Source: Rickettsiella endosymbiont of Rhagonycha lignosa
GTDB taxonomy: Bacteria > Pseudomonadota > Gammaproteobacteria > Diplorickettsiales > Diplorickettsiaceae
Assembly: GCF_964031165.1 (NCBI RefSeq)
Contig: NZ_OZ035011.1
Span: forward strand, 62,001 to 126,000
Direction of reading: 5' to 3'
Length of the DNA stretch: 64,000 nt
A program made the translations under genes and the position numbers. Positions within the stretch are counted from its first letter, which is position 1; every line of letters starts with the position of its first letter. Positions 26,467-35,696 of the stretch are shown piece after piece. A model generated the notes under the pieces. That model had not been told where the DNA came from, did not search any database, and was given only the letters and a program-made list of their open reading frames with translations.

Positions 26467-27195
26467 ATGTTTGAATTATTTTTTTCTCCGGAAGCTTGGA
26501 TTAGTTTACTTACACTAACAGCTTTAGAAATTATTTTGGGTATTGATAATCTGGTTTTCATTGCTATCGTAACAAATAGGCTTGCACAATCTCAACAAAG
26601 TTCAGCTCGTCAATTCGGTTTATTACTCGCCTGTGTGACGCGTTTACTTTTATTGGCAACGCTTGCTTGGATGACTAAGTTTACGCAACCGCTCTTTACT
26701 TTGGTAGGGCATGTTTTCTCAGGAAGGGATTTAATTCTTATCTTAGGGGGATTATTTTTACTTGCAAAAGGGACAAGTGAACTTCATTTTAATGTAACAA
26801 TTGTGACAGAGAAAAAAAGCAGCTTGCATCGATATTCGCGATTTTCGATGGTTATCATTCAAATTATGTTGTTAGATATTATTTTTTCATTGGATAGTGT
26901 GATCACTGCAGTAGGAATGGCCCAGGAATTTATAATTATGGCCTTAGCTATTATCATCGCAATCGCATTAATGATATGGGCTAGTGGACCATTGAGTCAT
27001 TTTATTAACACCTACCCGAACCTAAAGATTCTCGGTTTAAGTTTTTTATTATTAATAGGATTAGTACTAGTAGCTGATGGATTTGGGATGCATGTACCTA
27101 GAGCTTATCTGTATTTTGCTATTGCTTTCTCTGTATTTGTAGAATGGCTAAATATTCTGGCTAACCGATGGCGACAGAAGAAAAATTCGAATTAG
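26467..27195 (+). CDS. TerC family integral membrane protein (YgdQ-like)
   Basis: This is a seven-segment inner-membrane protein of the TerC/YgdQ family, some members of which export Mn2+ or support secreted-protein metalation. The LEIILGIDNLVFI motif (about residues 20-32) and MLLDIIFSLDSVITAVG (about 135-151) are the paired acidic membrane motifs of the family. The frame starts at 26440, but ATG 26467 has GAGG upstream and matches YgdQ; it gives 242 residues. No tellurite genes are nearby. Manganese export is a reasonable guess, not proven. Confidence 0.88.
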   Translation: MFELFFSPEAWISLLTLTALEIILGIDNLVFIAIVTNRLAQSQQSSARQFGLLLACVTRLLLLATLAWMTKFTQPLFTLVGHVFSGRDLILILGGLFLLAKGTSELHFNVTIVTEKKSSLHRYSRFSMVIIQIMLLDIIFSLDSVITAVGMAQEFIIMALAIIIAIALMIWASGPLSHFINTYPNLKILGLSFLLLIGLVLVADGFGMHVPRAYLYFAIAFSVFVEWLNILANRWRQKKNSN

Positions 27196-27339
27196 AAGGT
27201 TATTTCTTAAAACATCTAGCTGACATTAAGGGGATCGAATCCTTAGATAGGCCTGCCCTAGATAAATTAGGCTTGCATTCATCACTTTTTTTTGATACAT
27301 AGAGGGATTAATACTTATTTTAATAATAAGGTGTCCCTC

Positions 27340-28872
27340 ATGCTAAGTAACAAATATAAATTAACGACGCTTATGGCAGGGGTGTGTTGGTTAAGTTTAC
27401 AAGGAAATGTTGCATTAGCTAATGAAATCACACAGCCAAGTAATGACAAGGAAATTATAAAATTGTCGCAACGGACTCAAGCCCTAGAATCCGAGCTACA
27501 GCGCGTGCAAAATCAAGTGGCGACCTTGCGCAGACAATCAAACCAGACAGCAGTTTCTACTACTACTGAAACACCTGCTGAAACGGCCGCACATCAAAGT
27601 TTGGTTACTGCTTTACATCCTTTTTTTATTATAGGTACACCAGTTATTAGTTCGCCCTTTATAGGTATTAACTCAGAATATAATGCATCTGATTTAGTGG
27701 TTAACCAACCCTATGTGAATGAAGATCTTAATTTATTGCAACAACGAAAACAAATTTACAATTATTTGCAACAAAATGGACATCAACTTTCAGATACTCC
27801 TATTATTAATTTAAGCGGAAAAATAGAATCGCAAATTTTTCATACCAGTCATTTTGGTAATTTTCAAAATAACTCGGCTACAGATATTGATTTGACTGGC
27901 ATCGAATTAGATACTGAGATTTTAGTCAATCAATGGGTAACAGGCTTGATTGCGTTTGTTTATGATAATACCCCGCCAACGGATATGTCGCCTAGACGAA
28001 TTGATAATTCTCGTGTTCTTTTAGAACGAGGGTTTTTAACGATAGGAAATTTAGCTAAATTTCCTCTGTATGCAACTATGGGTCAGTTTTATGTACCATT
28101 TGGTCAATATTCATCTTCGATGATTAGTGATCCATTTACTAAAACCTTAGGTAGAACCAAAGCTAGAGCTCTGGAGCTAGGTTTTTCAAAACAATTTAAT
28201 GATGAAAATGATTTAAATTTATCGGCTTTTGTTTTCAGAGGGCCAAGCCGAACTAGCATAGATAATAATGGTCTACGAAATTATGGTGCTAACGCTGAAT
28301 ATATTTTCACGAAGCCAAAATGGAATATTGATATAGCAGGAAGTTATATTCGTAGTATTGCAGATTCTTTAGGTATGCAGCATAACGGTAACAGTGGACC
28401 TGGAAATTTTGAAGGATTTGCTACAAACAATAATACTGAGCTAATGAACCCTGTGTCAGGGTTGGATGCACGCGGAACTTTAAGCGTGGGTGCTTTTAGC
28501 TTAACTAGCGAGTATGTTACCGCTAGCCGCTCATTTACACAGTCAGTATTATCCATTAATGGGCAAGGTGCTAAGCCAGCAGCTTTTCACACCGAAGCGG
28601 CTTATAAGTTTGATGTCTTAGAAAAACCAAGTGCAATTATTATTGGATATGATCAATCAAAGGATGCCTTAGGGCTACTTATTCCTAAGAAGCGTTATAT
28701 AGCCACAGTAAGTACATCTGTTTGGAAAGATACCATTGAAAGTTTAGAATTTCGTCACGATATTGACTATAGCGCAACGGATGTTGCCACTGGTCAATCC
28801 GGCTTTAATCCCATTAATGGAACAGGAAAAAGTGGTAATACAATTACTTTACAAATAGGTTTATATTTTTAA
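27340..28872 (+). CDS. LbtU-like outer-membrane porin with N-terminal coiled coil
   Basis: This is a third porin of the same superfamily as the tandem pair, but diverged. A signal peptide ends near NVALA; residues about 35-65 (IIKLSQRTQALESELQRV) are a heptad coiled coil that probably trimerises in the periplasm, followed by a Thr-rich linker and a barrel ending in LQIGLYF. Shared landmarks with the tandem porins include the YVPFGQYSS/YIPFGAYDP strand, the GSYIRSIADS/AGYIANIADS turn and the KKRYIATV/QRRIYADY strand. The frame reaches back to TTG 27292, but ATG 27340 has AAGGTG upstream and starts the signal peptide: 510 residues. A bidirectional terminator follows. Confidence 0.8.
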   Translation: MLSNKYKLTTLMAGVCWLSLQGNVALANEITQPSNDKEIIKLSQRTQALESELQRVQNQVATLRRQSNQTAVSTTTETPAETAAHQSLVTALHPFFIIGTPVISSPFIGINSEYNASDLVVNQPYVNEDLNLLQQRKQIYNYLQQNGHQLSDTPIINLSGKIESQIFHTSHFGNFQNNSATDIDLTGIELDTEILVNQWVTGLIAFVYDNTPPTDMSPRRIDNSRVLLERGFLTIGNLAKFPLYATMGQFYVPFGQYSSSMISDPFTKTLGRTKARALELGFSKQFNDENDLNLSAFVFRGPSRTSIDNNGLRNYGANAEYIFTKPKWNIDIAGSYIRSIADSLGMQHNGNSGPGNFEGFATNNNTELMNPVSGLDARGTLSVGAFSLTSEYVTASRSFTQSVLSINGQGAKPAAFHTEAAYKFDVLEKPSAIIIGYDQSKDALGLLIPKKRYIATVSTSVWKDTIESLEFRHDIDYSATDVATGQSGFNPINGTGKSGNTITLQIGLYF

Positions 28873-28875
28873 AAA

Positions 28876-28996
28876 CTTACTCTGCGCACTTGAGTTTTTG
28901 ACTGTGTTGACGTTCAATTCACAATCCGCATGTATTTGAATACATTCGGGTTGTTTTACTACGCAGTCCATTCTAAAAATCCAATTTGCTTTGAGT
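28876..28996 (+). repeat. TATACTC dispersed repeat, full-length copy (copy 2)
   Basis: About 120 bases align end to end with the reverse complement of 37760-37884, at roughly 75 percent identity by eye. The ends are imperfect inverted repeats: one reads TTACTCTGCGCACTTGAG, the other, reverse-complemented, TTACTCAAAGCAAATTGG. No coding capacity. Confidence 0.6.
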
Positions 28997-29013
28997 AAAA
29001 ATTAAAATGTTAT

Positions 29014-29045
29014 AAAAAGGGGCATTACTTTTAATGCTCCTTTTT
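29014..29045. terminator. Bidirectional rho-independent terminator between porin 3 and coaBC
   Basis: AAAAAGGGGCATTA and TAATGCTCCTTTTT form a 14-bp stem with one wobble pair and a 4-base loop. A-run and T-run flank it on opposite sides, so it can work in either direction. Confidence 0.88.
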
Positions 29046-29059
29046 GTTATTCTAAGCCA

Positions 29060-30262
29060 ATGAACAAACGCATATTATTGGGTATTACAGGTAGTATTGC
29101 TGCTTATAAAACTCCGGAACTTATTAGAAAACTCAAAGAACAACATCATGATATCAGAGTTGTTTTAACTTCTTGTGGCAAAGCTTTTGTAACACCTTTG
29201 ACACTGCAAACAGTTTCACAACACAAAATATATGAAGAACTTATAGATGTTGAAGCTGAAGCTGCAATGAGTCATATTGACCTTGCACGATGGCCCGATT
29301 GTATTTTGATAGCTCCTGCGACAGCACATGTGATTGCTAAATTAGCTCACGGTTTTGCTGATGATTTATTGAGTACCTTATGTTTGGCGTCCAACACACG
29401 TTTAATTATTGTACCTGCGATGAATCAAACGATGTGGTTTAATCAAGCAACGCAAGATAATGTTAATACACTTAAAGAAAGAGATTGTTTATTTATAGGG
29501 CCTGGAGAAGGGAGTCAAGCCTGTGGAGAGTTTGGATTAGGGCGGATGCTGGAACCTTTAGAGATAGTGGAATCTTTATCAAAAGTATTTATCAAACCCT
29601 ACTTACACAATCAAAGAATTTTAATTACTGCAGGTCCAACTCAAGAATGCATCGATCCCGTGCGCTATTTATCGAATCGTAGTTCGGGTAAGATGGGGTT
29701 TGCTTTAGCCCAGGCTGCTATAGAAGCGGGTGCTAAAGTTACACTCATTAGTGGACCTGTCGCTTTAACACCACCAAGGAAATTGAAATTTATATCAGTG
29801 AAAACTGCCAGCGAAATGCTATCGGCTGTGGAGCAGGAAATTAGTCAACAGACGGTTTTTATCAGTACTGCTGCTGTAGCAGATTATCAAGTTGTAAACC
29901 CAGCGTTACACAAAATTAAAAAATCGAATGCACCGTTAACTTTACAATTAAAACCTACCATTGACATTTTGAATACTGTTAGTCAAATGAACTTAGAAGC
30001 TAAACCTTTATTGGTTGGTTTTGCTGCCGAAACTGAATATACCTTAAAATTTGCTGAAGAGAAGCGTAGGAGTAAAAACATAGATTTAATGGTGGTTAAT
30101 GATGTTAGTCAAGTGGATATTGGTTTTGATAGTGATAAAAATGAAGTAACTGTATTATCTTCTGATGTTCCTATCCACTTAGCGTGTGCACCTAAACAAT
30201 TAATAGCCCAACAATTACTGCAAATAGTGGCGAATCATATGCATAATACTGCAAAATGTTAA
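29060..30262 (+). CDS. coaBC: Bifunctional phosphopantothenoylcysteine synthetase/decarboxylase
   Basis: CoaBC joins 4'-phosphopantothenate to cysteine (CoaB, CTP-dependent) and decarboxylates the product (CoaC, FMN) in coenzyme A synthesis. The 400-residue protein has the CoaC start ITGSIAAYK, the catalytic His region MSHIDLARW, the PAMNQTMW loop, then the CoaB half with ITAGPTQECIDPVRYLSNRS and the lysine motif KIKKSN. Both halves appear intact. It is followed 260 bases later by panBC, so CoA synthesis genes are clustered. Confidence 0.96.
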   Translation: MNKRILLGITGSIAAYKTPELIRKLKEQHHDIRVVLTSCGKAFVTPLTLQTVSQHKIYEELIDVEAEAAMSHIDLARWPDCILIAPATAHVIAKLAHGFADDLLSTLCLASNTRLIIVPAMNQTMWFNQATQDNVNTLKERDCLFIGPGEGSQACGEFGLGRMLEPLEIVESLSKVFIKPYLHNQRILITAGPTQECIDPVRYLSNRSSGKMGFALAQAAIEAGAKVTLISGPVALTPPRKLKFISVKTASEMLSAVEQEISQQTVFISTAAVADYQVVNPALHKIKKSNAPLTLQLKPTIDILNTVSQMNLEAKPLLVGFAAETEYTLKFAEEKRRSKNIDLMVVNDVSQVDIGFDSDKNEVTVLSSDVPIHLACAPKQLIAQQLLQIVANHMHNTAKC

Positions 30263-30521
30263 CATTCTCTTAGTATTCTTTTTATTTCTTTAATAGTTGA
30301 AAAATACAAAGAAATACTTTTTTGATTCTAGGATCATTTCCAAAAATACAACTATATAGGCGGACTGCTTGATAATTGGACATTAGCACTTTAAACTATG
30401 CCTTTGCTCCTATTCCTGGTGAAAGGAGACAGTAATTCTTTTCAAAAAGCAATGAGGACTTGATCATGCGACAGGTACCTAATGTTCAATGCTATTGTTA
30501 TCTCTTTTTGGTGACTAGCAC

Positions 30522-31307
30522 ATGAACGTTTTAGAATTTACTAAAAAAAAAATAACTAAAGAAAAAATCGTAATCTTAACTTGTTATGATTATAGTACCG
30601 CAAAAATCCTTAATGATTCTTCGCTAGATGCATTATTAATTGGTGATAGTCTTGCCATGACTATGCATGGGTTTAAAGATACCATTATGGCAACAATGAC
30701 TATAATGGAACTTCATACTGCTGCGGTATACCGAGGTGCTCCTTCTAAATTTCTCATTACCGATCTTCCTTTTTTAAGTTATCGCCGATCATTAAGTCGT
30801 AGTGTCATCGCTGTACAAAAGCTTATGCAAGCAGGCGCACAAGCTGTTAAATTAGAAGGTGCAGCAGGAAATCTTTCCTTGATAAGGCATTTAGTCGAAT
30901 CAGGTATTCCAGTTATGGGTCATCTAGGTTTAACTCCTCAATTTGTTCATAGTTTGGGTGGATATAAAGTCCAGGGAAAAACTCATATGCAGGCAGCGCG
31001 ACTTAAAGAAGATGCCTTTGCTTTAGAGCAAGCGGGTTGTTTTGCTATAGTTCTCGAGTGTGTTCCAGCACAACTGGCAAAAGAAATAACAACTTCCTTA
31101 AAAATTTCAACAATTGGTATAGGAGCTGGTGTTGATACTGACGGTCAGGTTTTAGTTTTGCAAGATTTATTAGGGCTCAATCTAGATTTCAAACCAAAAT
31201 TTGTTAACCACTTTCTAAATGGTAATCAGTTGATTCGAAAAGCAGTGGATCACTACAGCCATTCTGTTAAACACAAAGAATTTCCTGGTTATGAACATAG
31301 TTACTAA
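30522..31307 (+). CDS. panB: 3-methyl-2-oxobutanoate hydroxymethyltransferase
   Basis: PanB adds a hydroxymethyl group from methylene-tetrahydrofolate to ketoisovalerate to give ketopantoate. The 261-residue protein has LTCYDYSTAKI, the metal-binding LLIGDSLAMTMHG, DLPFLSYR, VKLEGA and GHLGLTPQ, the usual order. GGTGA lies 9 bases before the ATG. It overlaps panC by 17 bases. panD is not in the window, so beta-alanine must come from elsewhere. The 259-base gap upstream shows no gene. Confidence 0.96.
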   Translation: MNVLEFTKKKITKEKIVILTCYDYSTAKILNDSSLDALLIGDSLAMTMHGFKDTIMATMTIMELHTAAVYRGAPSKFLITDLPFLSYRRSLSRSVIAVQKLMQAGAQAVKLEGAAGNLSLIRHLVESGIPVMGHLGLTPQFVHSLGGYKVQGKTHMQAARLKEDAFALEQAGCFAIVLECVPAQLAKEITTSLKISTIGIGAGVDTDGQVLVLQDLLGLNLDFKPKFVNHFLNGNQLIRKAVDHYSHSVKHKEFPGYEHSY

Positions 31308-32061
31308 TCTTGAAGATTGGCAAACCATAAGGAAAAAAAATAATAATAAAAATATAGGATTTGTTCATACCATGGGTCATTTGCATGCAGGACATTTAAG
31401 TCTTTGTGCTCGTTCTCAGGCTGAAAATGATTTGACTATAGTAGCTATTTTCGTAAATGCTAAGCAATTTAATCAAATAGAGGATTTTATACATTATCCA
31501 CGTAGTTTAGATGAAGATATTGTTTTATTAACCAAGCAAAAAGTAGATTATTTGCTATTGTTAGATTCTGAAACCGTTTATGCTGATAATTATCAAATTC
31601 AAATTCACGATACCAGTGATCTAAGCCAAGAATTAGAAGCAAAGTTTCGTCCTGGGCATTTTATTGGGATGTTAACAGTCGTCTTAAAATATCTGAATAT
31701 TGTAAGACCGACTCATGCATATTATGGCGAAAAAGATTATCAACAGTTACTACTCATCAAAAAAATGGCTCAAGCACTTTTTTTGGGAACAGAAATCGTT
31801 GCTTGTTCAATAATTCGTGCAACAGATGGTTTAGCTTTAAGTTCGAGGAATACTCGTTTGAGTTTAGAGCAACGCGCGAAGGCGAGTCATTTTCCAACAA
31901 TTTTAAAACAAGCTCCAAGCTCAGAAGCTGCAGAGAAACAATTAAAAAACATAGGGTTTAAAGTTGATTACGTTGCGGATCATTGGGGGAGGCGTTTAGC
32001 AGCAATTTACGTGGGAGATATTAGGTTAATCGATGCTTTTCCTATTAGTCTTCACATTTGA
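31291..32061 (+). CDS. panC: Pantothenate synthetase
   Basis: PanC condenses pantoate and beta-alanine with ATP to give pantothenate. The nucleotidyltransferase HIGH motif appears as MGHLHAGH, and FVNAKQFNQ, GEKDYQQL and IRATDGLALSSRNTRL are all present. At 256 residues it is about 25 shorter than the usual 280, mostly from a compact C-terminal domain, but the terminal strand (VDYVADHWGRR to IRLIDAFP) is present, so it is likely functional. It overlaps panB. Confidence 0.94.
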   Translation: MNIVTNLEDWQTIRKKNNNKNIGFVHTMGHLHAGHLSLCARSQAENDLTIVAIFVNAKQFNQIEDFIHYPRSLDEDIVLLTKQKVDYLLLLDSETVYADNYQIQIHDTSDLSQELEAKFRPGHFIGMLTVVLKYLNIVRPTHAYYGEKDYQQLLLIKKMAQALFLGTEIVACSIIRATDGLALSSRNTRLSLEQRAKASHFPTILKQAPSSEAAEKQLKNIGFKVDYVADHWGRRLAAIYVGDIRLIDAFPISLHI

Positions 32062-32095
32062 ATTTTTGATTGTTAGTAAAATTTAGGATAATTTT

Positions 32096-34213
32096 TTATA
32101 ATGAAAGATGACGACTAATTTTTATTATACATTGGATTGTGCGTAAAAAGCGGATGACTTTGGCTAAATGTTTGCGATTGAATACTGATAAAGTAAAATG
32201 AATAATACTATGTTTTCTATCGCGACTTTCTACTTTAATATTTTCAATATTAGCATCGGCTTTAGCAATATTATGTGTTAATAATGCTAATACACCGTGT
32301 TGATTAATAGTTTCAATATAAATATCAGTTTTAAAAAAACCGTTAGTTTGTTTTTCCCATTGTATGGAAATGGCGCGTTCTGGATTTTTTTTAATAAGTC
32401 GTGTTGCATATTTACATCGTTGTAAATGCACAGTAAGACCATGCCCGGCATTGAGTAAACCTATAATTTCATCGCCTGGGATAGGTCGACAACATTCGGC
32501 AAACTTGATTAAACCATTATCTGCATTTTTAAGAAATAATGGCAATGAATTAATTTGATTTTTAAAATTGGGTTTCAAAATACATAATGAATAAGCGACT
32601 AAAGTAGGGTGTATATAACCGAGTCCAATAGCTTCGAGTAAGTTTTCTAAAGAATCGTATTGAAACTTTTGTAAGGTCTTATTTAAATTTTTAGAGTTGA
32701 TATTTGTACTATCTTGTCCTAAAGGAGTTAAATTGTTGTCCAGCAGGCGCTGGCCTAATTGTACTGCTTCATTATGCTGCTTATTTTTGAAAAATTGTCT
32801 GATATGACTACGAGCGCGTCCTGTTGCTACAAACTCTAACCAGCGTGAATCAGGAAAAGTTTTCTGATCAGTTATGATTTCTACTGTTTGACCACTTTGT
32901 AGGTGGGTGCTAAGTGGTACTAGATGCTTATCAACTCTAGCTGCAATACAATGGTTCCCAATATCAGAATGGATTGCGTAAGCAAAATCGATCAAAGTTG
33001 CTTTGTGAGGGAGCTCAATGATGTCACCTTTAGGAGTAAAGATATATATATCCGTGGGAAAAAGATCGATTTTAACTGTCTCCATAAATTCTAATGAACT
33101 AGGAGTCGTTTGTTGAATGTCAAGTAAGCGTTTAAGCCATTCCCTTGCTCGTAAATGTGGACGGAGTTCGTTAGCTTTAGTTTTTTCTTCTAACCAGTAA
33201 CTTACAATACCGTGATCAGCACCATTATCCATCATAGTCGTACGAATTTGTATGTGAATTGAAGTGGCAGCAGGGCCAAATAAAGTAGTATGTAATGCTT
33301 GATAACCATTCGCTTTAGGAAGTGCGATATAGTCATGGAAATGATCCGGTAGAGGTTTATAAAGGTTATGCACAGCACCCAATACGCGATAGCAACTATC
33401 AATATTATCTACAATAATACAAAAAATAGGGACATCAATGATCTCATTGAAGGCTAAATGATTTTCCCGCATTTTTTTATAAATTTGATAAAGATGCTTT
33501 TTTTTATGCCAAATAGTATGAAAAGGTAAATGATGTTTGTCCAAACACTCTTTTAAAGCGGATTCTATTTTATGGATACTTGTTTTATGCTTGCGACGAT
33601 TTTTTTGTATCGTTTCTTGTAATATTCGATACCGCCATGGATATAGATTTAAAAAACAAAGATCTTCTAATTCTATGCGTACTATATGCATACCTAATCG
33701 CTGTGCGATAGGGGCGTAAATATCTAATGTTTCTTTAGCAATACGATGACGTTTTTCTGCAGGAACTGCAGATAATGTGCGCATATTATGCAAACGATCA
33801 GCTAATTTTATGATAATGATGCGAATATCTTTTGCCATGGCTAGCAGCATTTTACGAAAATTTTCTGCTTGAGCTTCAGCGCGACTTTGGAATTGAATTT
33901 GGGTTAGTTTACTCATCCCATCAACAAGTTCTGCTATTTCATTGCCAAATGTCGTAGTTAAAACAGTTTTTTCAATAGGAGTGTCTTCAATCACATCATG
34001 TAAAATTGCAACGTTTATGGTTTGAACGTCCATGCGCATTTGAGCGAGAATTTTAGCAACTGCAATTGGATGGCTAATGTAAGGATCTCCACTATGGCGT
34101 TTTTGGCCAGAATGGGCCCTAGCAGCAAATTGATAAGCGTTATAAACTTGTTTTATTTGCTGAGGGGATAGATAGATTTGTAGTTCTTGTTTGAGGTCAC
34201 TAAACATGTGCAT
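32096..34213 (-). CDS. spoT: SpoT-type (p)ppGpp hydrolase with a degenerate synthetase domain
   Basis: RelA/SpoT homologues make and destroy the alarmone (p)ppGpp. In the HD hydrolase domain (residues about 20-180) the metal and catalytic residues are present: HSGQKR (34-39), ISHP (H48), LHDVIED (72-78), KLADRLHN (D139). TGS (about 385-445) and ACT (about 630-700) domains are present. The synthetase domain (about 240-345) is altered: the Glu of the conserved ExQIRT motif is His320 (codon at 33254-33256), the Arg in the preceding IVD motif is Cys265, and MAExGxAAHW reads NGADHGIVSYW. The protein is predicted to be hydrolase-only. The gene follows rpoZ as in E. coli. Confidence 0.92.
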   Translation of the reverse strand: MHMFSDLKQELQIYLSPQQIKQVYNAYQFAARAHSGQKRHSGDPYISHPIAVAKILAQMRMDVQTINVAILHDVIEDTPIEKTVLTTTFGNEIAELVDGMSKLTQIQFQSRAEAQAENFRKMLLAMAKDIRIIIIKLADRLHNMRTLSAVPAEKRHRIAKETLDIYAPIAQRLGMHIVRIELEDLCFLNLYPWRYRILQETIQKNRRKHKTSIHKIESALKECLDKHHLPFHTIWHKKKHLYQIYKKMRENHLAFNEIIDVPIFCIIVDNIDSCYRVLGAVHNLYKPLPDHFHDYIALPKANGYQALHTTLFGPAATSIHIQIRTTMMDNGADHGIVSYWLEEKTKANELRPHLRAREWLKRLLDIQQTTPSSLEFMETVKIDLFPTDIYIFTPKGDIIELPHKATLIDFAYAIHSDIGNHCIAARVDKHLVPLSTHLQSGQTVEIITDQKTFPDSRWLEFVATGRARSHIRQFFKNKQHNEAVQLGQRLLDNNLTPLGQDSTNINSKNLNKTLQKFQYDSLENLLEAIGLGYIHPTLVAYSLCILKPNFKNQINSLPLFLKNADNGLIKFAECCRPIPGDEIIGLLNAGHGLTVHLQRCKYATRLIKKNPERAISIQWEKQTNGFFKTDIYIETINQHGVLALLTHNIAKADANIENIKVESRDRKHSIIHFTLSVFNRKHLAKVIRFLRTIQCIIKISRHLSL

Positions 34214-34231
34214 GCAAGCGCCCCCGGCTTT

Positions 34232-34477
34232 TTAAAAGCCCATAGATTGTGATCCACTTATGCCGCCGCCAATTTCCTCATTTGATTTTTCTCCTGCATC
34301 ATTGAGTTTTCCATCAGCGATTTCTCTTAAGGCTATTACTGTAGGTTTGTCGTTTTCGGGGTCAACCATGGCCATGCCGCCTTTAGCAATTTGCCTGGCC
34401 CGTTTCGAGGCTAGAATGACTAATTCAAAATGATTTTTAACTTTCTTTAAACAATCTTCTACAGTTACGCGTGCCAT
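34232..34477 (-). CDS. rpoZ: RNA polymerase omega subunit
   Basis: Omega helps assemble and stabilise RNA polymerase through the beta-prime subunit. The 81-residue protein starts [13 protein letters not shown] and contains [17 protein letters not shown] and [15 protein letters not shown], the standard family sequence. It is followed 18 bases later by spoT, as in E. coli. GAGAA precedes the start. The usual upstream gene gmk is not here; gapA lies on the same strand, 189 bases upstream. Confidence 0.96.
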   Translation of the reverse strand: MARVTVEDCLKKVKNHFELVILASKRARQIAKGGMAMVDPENDKPTVIALREIADGKLNDAGEKSNEEIGGGISGSQSMGF

Positions 34478-34666
34478 ATGAATTCTCTATTAATTGAGCG
34501 AAATTGAACCTAATACTATAACATTATTTGGCTATATCTATACTATATTTCCGATAAAAGTATAGCTTTTCCCTTAATTTCTCGGGTTTATACTTCAAAG
34601 TCCTTCTCATAACCTGTTAATTTTCGAGCCCACATTTATGTCTAAAATATCATTTTTACCGATAAA

Positions 34667-35680
34667 TTAAGCTGCATTCATTAATGCAGTGGTAACATCC
34701 AGCATCCGATTAGAAAATCCCCATTCATTGTCATACCAAGCAAGAACCTTAACAAAATCGCCAATGACACGAGTTTGGTTTGCATCTACAGTGGAAGATG
34801 CTGGATTGTGATTGTAATCTATAGAAACGAGGGGTTCTTCACTGTAATTAAGCAGACCTTTGAGCGAGCTACTTTCAGAGGCTTTTTTTAAGATTTCATT
34901 GACTTCTTTTGCGGTCGTTATGCGTTTTGCTTGAAAACTTAAATCGACTAAAGACACATTTATCGTAGGAACGCGTATAGCTAAACCATCAAGTTTTCCG
35001 GCGAGTTCAGGTAACACTAAACCGAGTGCCGAAGCCGCTCCTGTTTTGGCAGGTATCATAGAATGAGTTGCGGATCGTGCCCGATACATATCGGGGTGAT
35101 AAGTGTCGATAAGCACTTGATCGTTAGTGTAAGCATGAATAGTGGTCATTAAACCCTGCATAATCCCTAAATTTTCATGTAAAGCTTTAGCTAGAGGGGC
35201 TAAACAATTGGTGGTGCAAGAAGCATTAGAAATAATAGTATCGCTACTTTTTAAGGTATGGTGATTAACCCCATAAACAATAGTGGCATCAGCCCCATTA
35301 CCAGCGGGAGCGGAAATAATAACTTTTTTTGCCCCTGCTTTGATATGTTTCCCAGCTTTCTCTGGTGAAGTGAATAGGCCAGTACATTCATGAACAACAT
35401 CAATATCTAATTCTTTCCAAGGTAGATTTTCTGGATCCCGTTCTGAGAAAATTTTTATCCGCTGGTTATTGACAATTAAATAATCTTTATCGATGTTTAT
35501 GGTTCCTTTAAATTTCCCATGAGTAGTATCGTAGCGGGTTAGGTGAGCATTAATTTCGATATTACCTAAGTCATTTATTGCTATAATTTCTACATCATGC
35601 TGCTTAGGATTTTCAAAAAAAGCTCTTAAAATATTACGGCCTATACGACCATAACCATTAATAGCGATACGTATTGTCAT
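34667..35680 (-). CDS. gapA: Glyceraldehyde-3-phosphate dehydrogenase
   Basis: This glycolytic enzyme oxidises glyceraldehyde 3-phosphate with NAD+. The 337-residue protein has the Rossmann start [15 protein letters not shown], the active-site Cys in [24 protein letters not shown] and [20 protein letters not shown] precedes the ATG. It lies 16 bases after tkt on the same strand, an arrangement joining the pentose phosphate pathway with lower glycolysis. pgk does not follow. Confidence 0.96.
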   Translation of the reverse strand: MTIRIAINGYGRIGRNILRAFFENPKQHDVEIIAINDLGNIEINAHLTRYDTTHGKFKGTINIDKDYLIVNNQRIKIFSERDPENLPWKELDIDVVHECTGLFTSPEKAGKHIKAGAKKVIISAPAGNGADATIVYGVNHHTLKSSDTIISNASCTTNCLAPLAKALHENLGIMQGLMTTIHAYTNDQVLIDTYHPDMYRARSATHSMIPAKTGAASALGLVLPELAGKLDGLAIRVPTINVSLVDLSFQAKRITTAKEVNEILKKASESSSLKGLLNYSEEPLVSIDYNHNPASSTVDANQTRVIGDFVKVLAWYDNEWGFSNRMLDVTTALMNAA

Positions 35681-35696
35681 AATGCTTCCCCCTAGT

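Noticed and set aside
27228..27246. A tRNA T-arm-like stretch (GGATCGAATCC) between terC and porin 3
   Set aside because: The 5-bp stem does not pair properly and no acceptor stem, D arm or anticodon arm can be placed around it.
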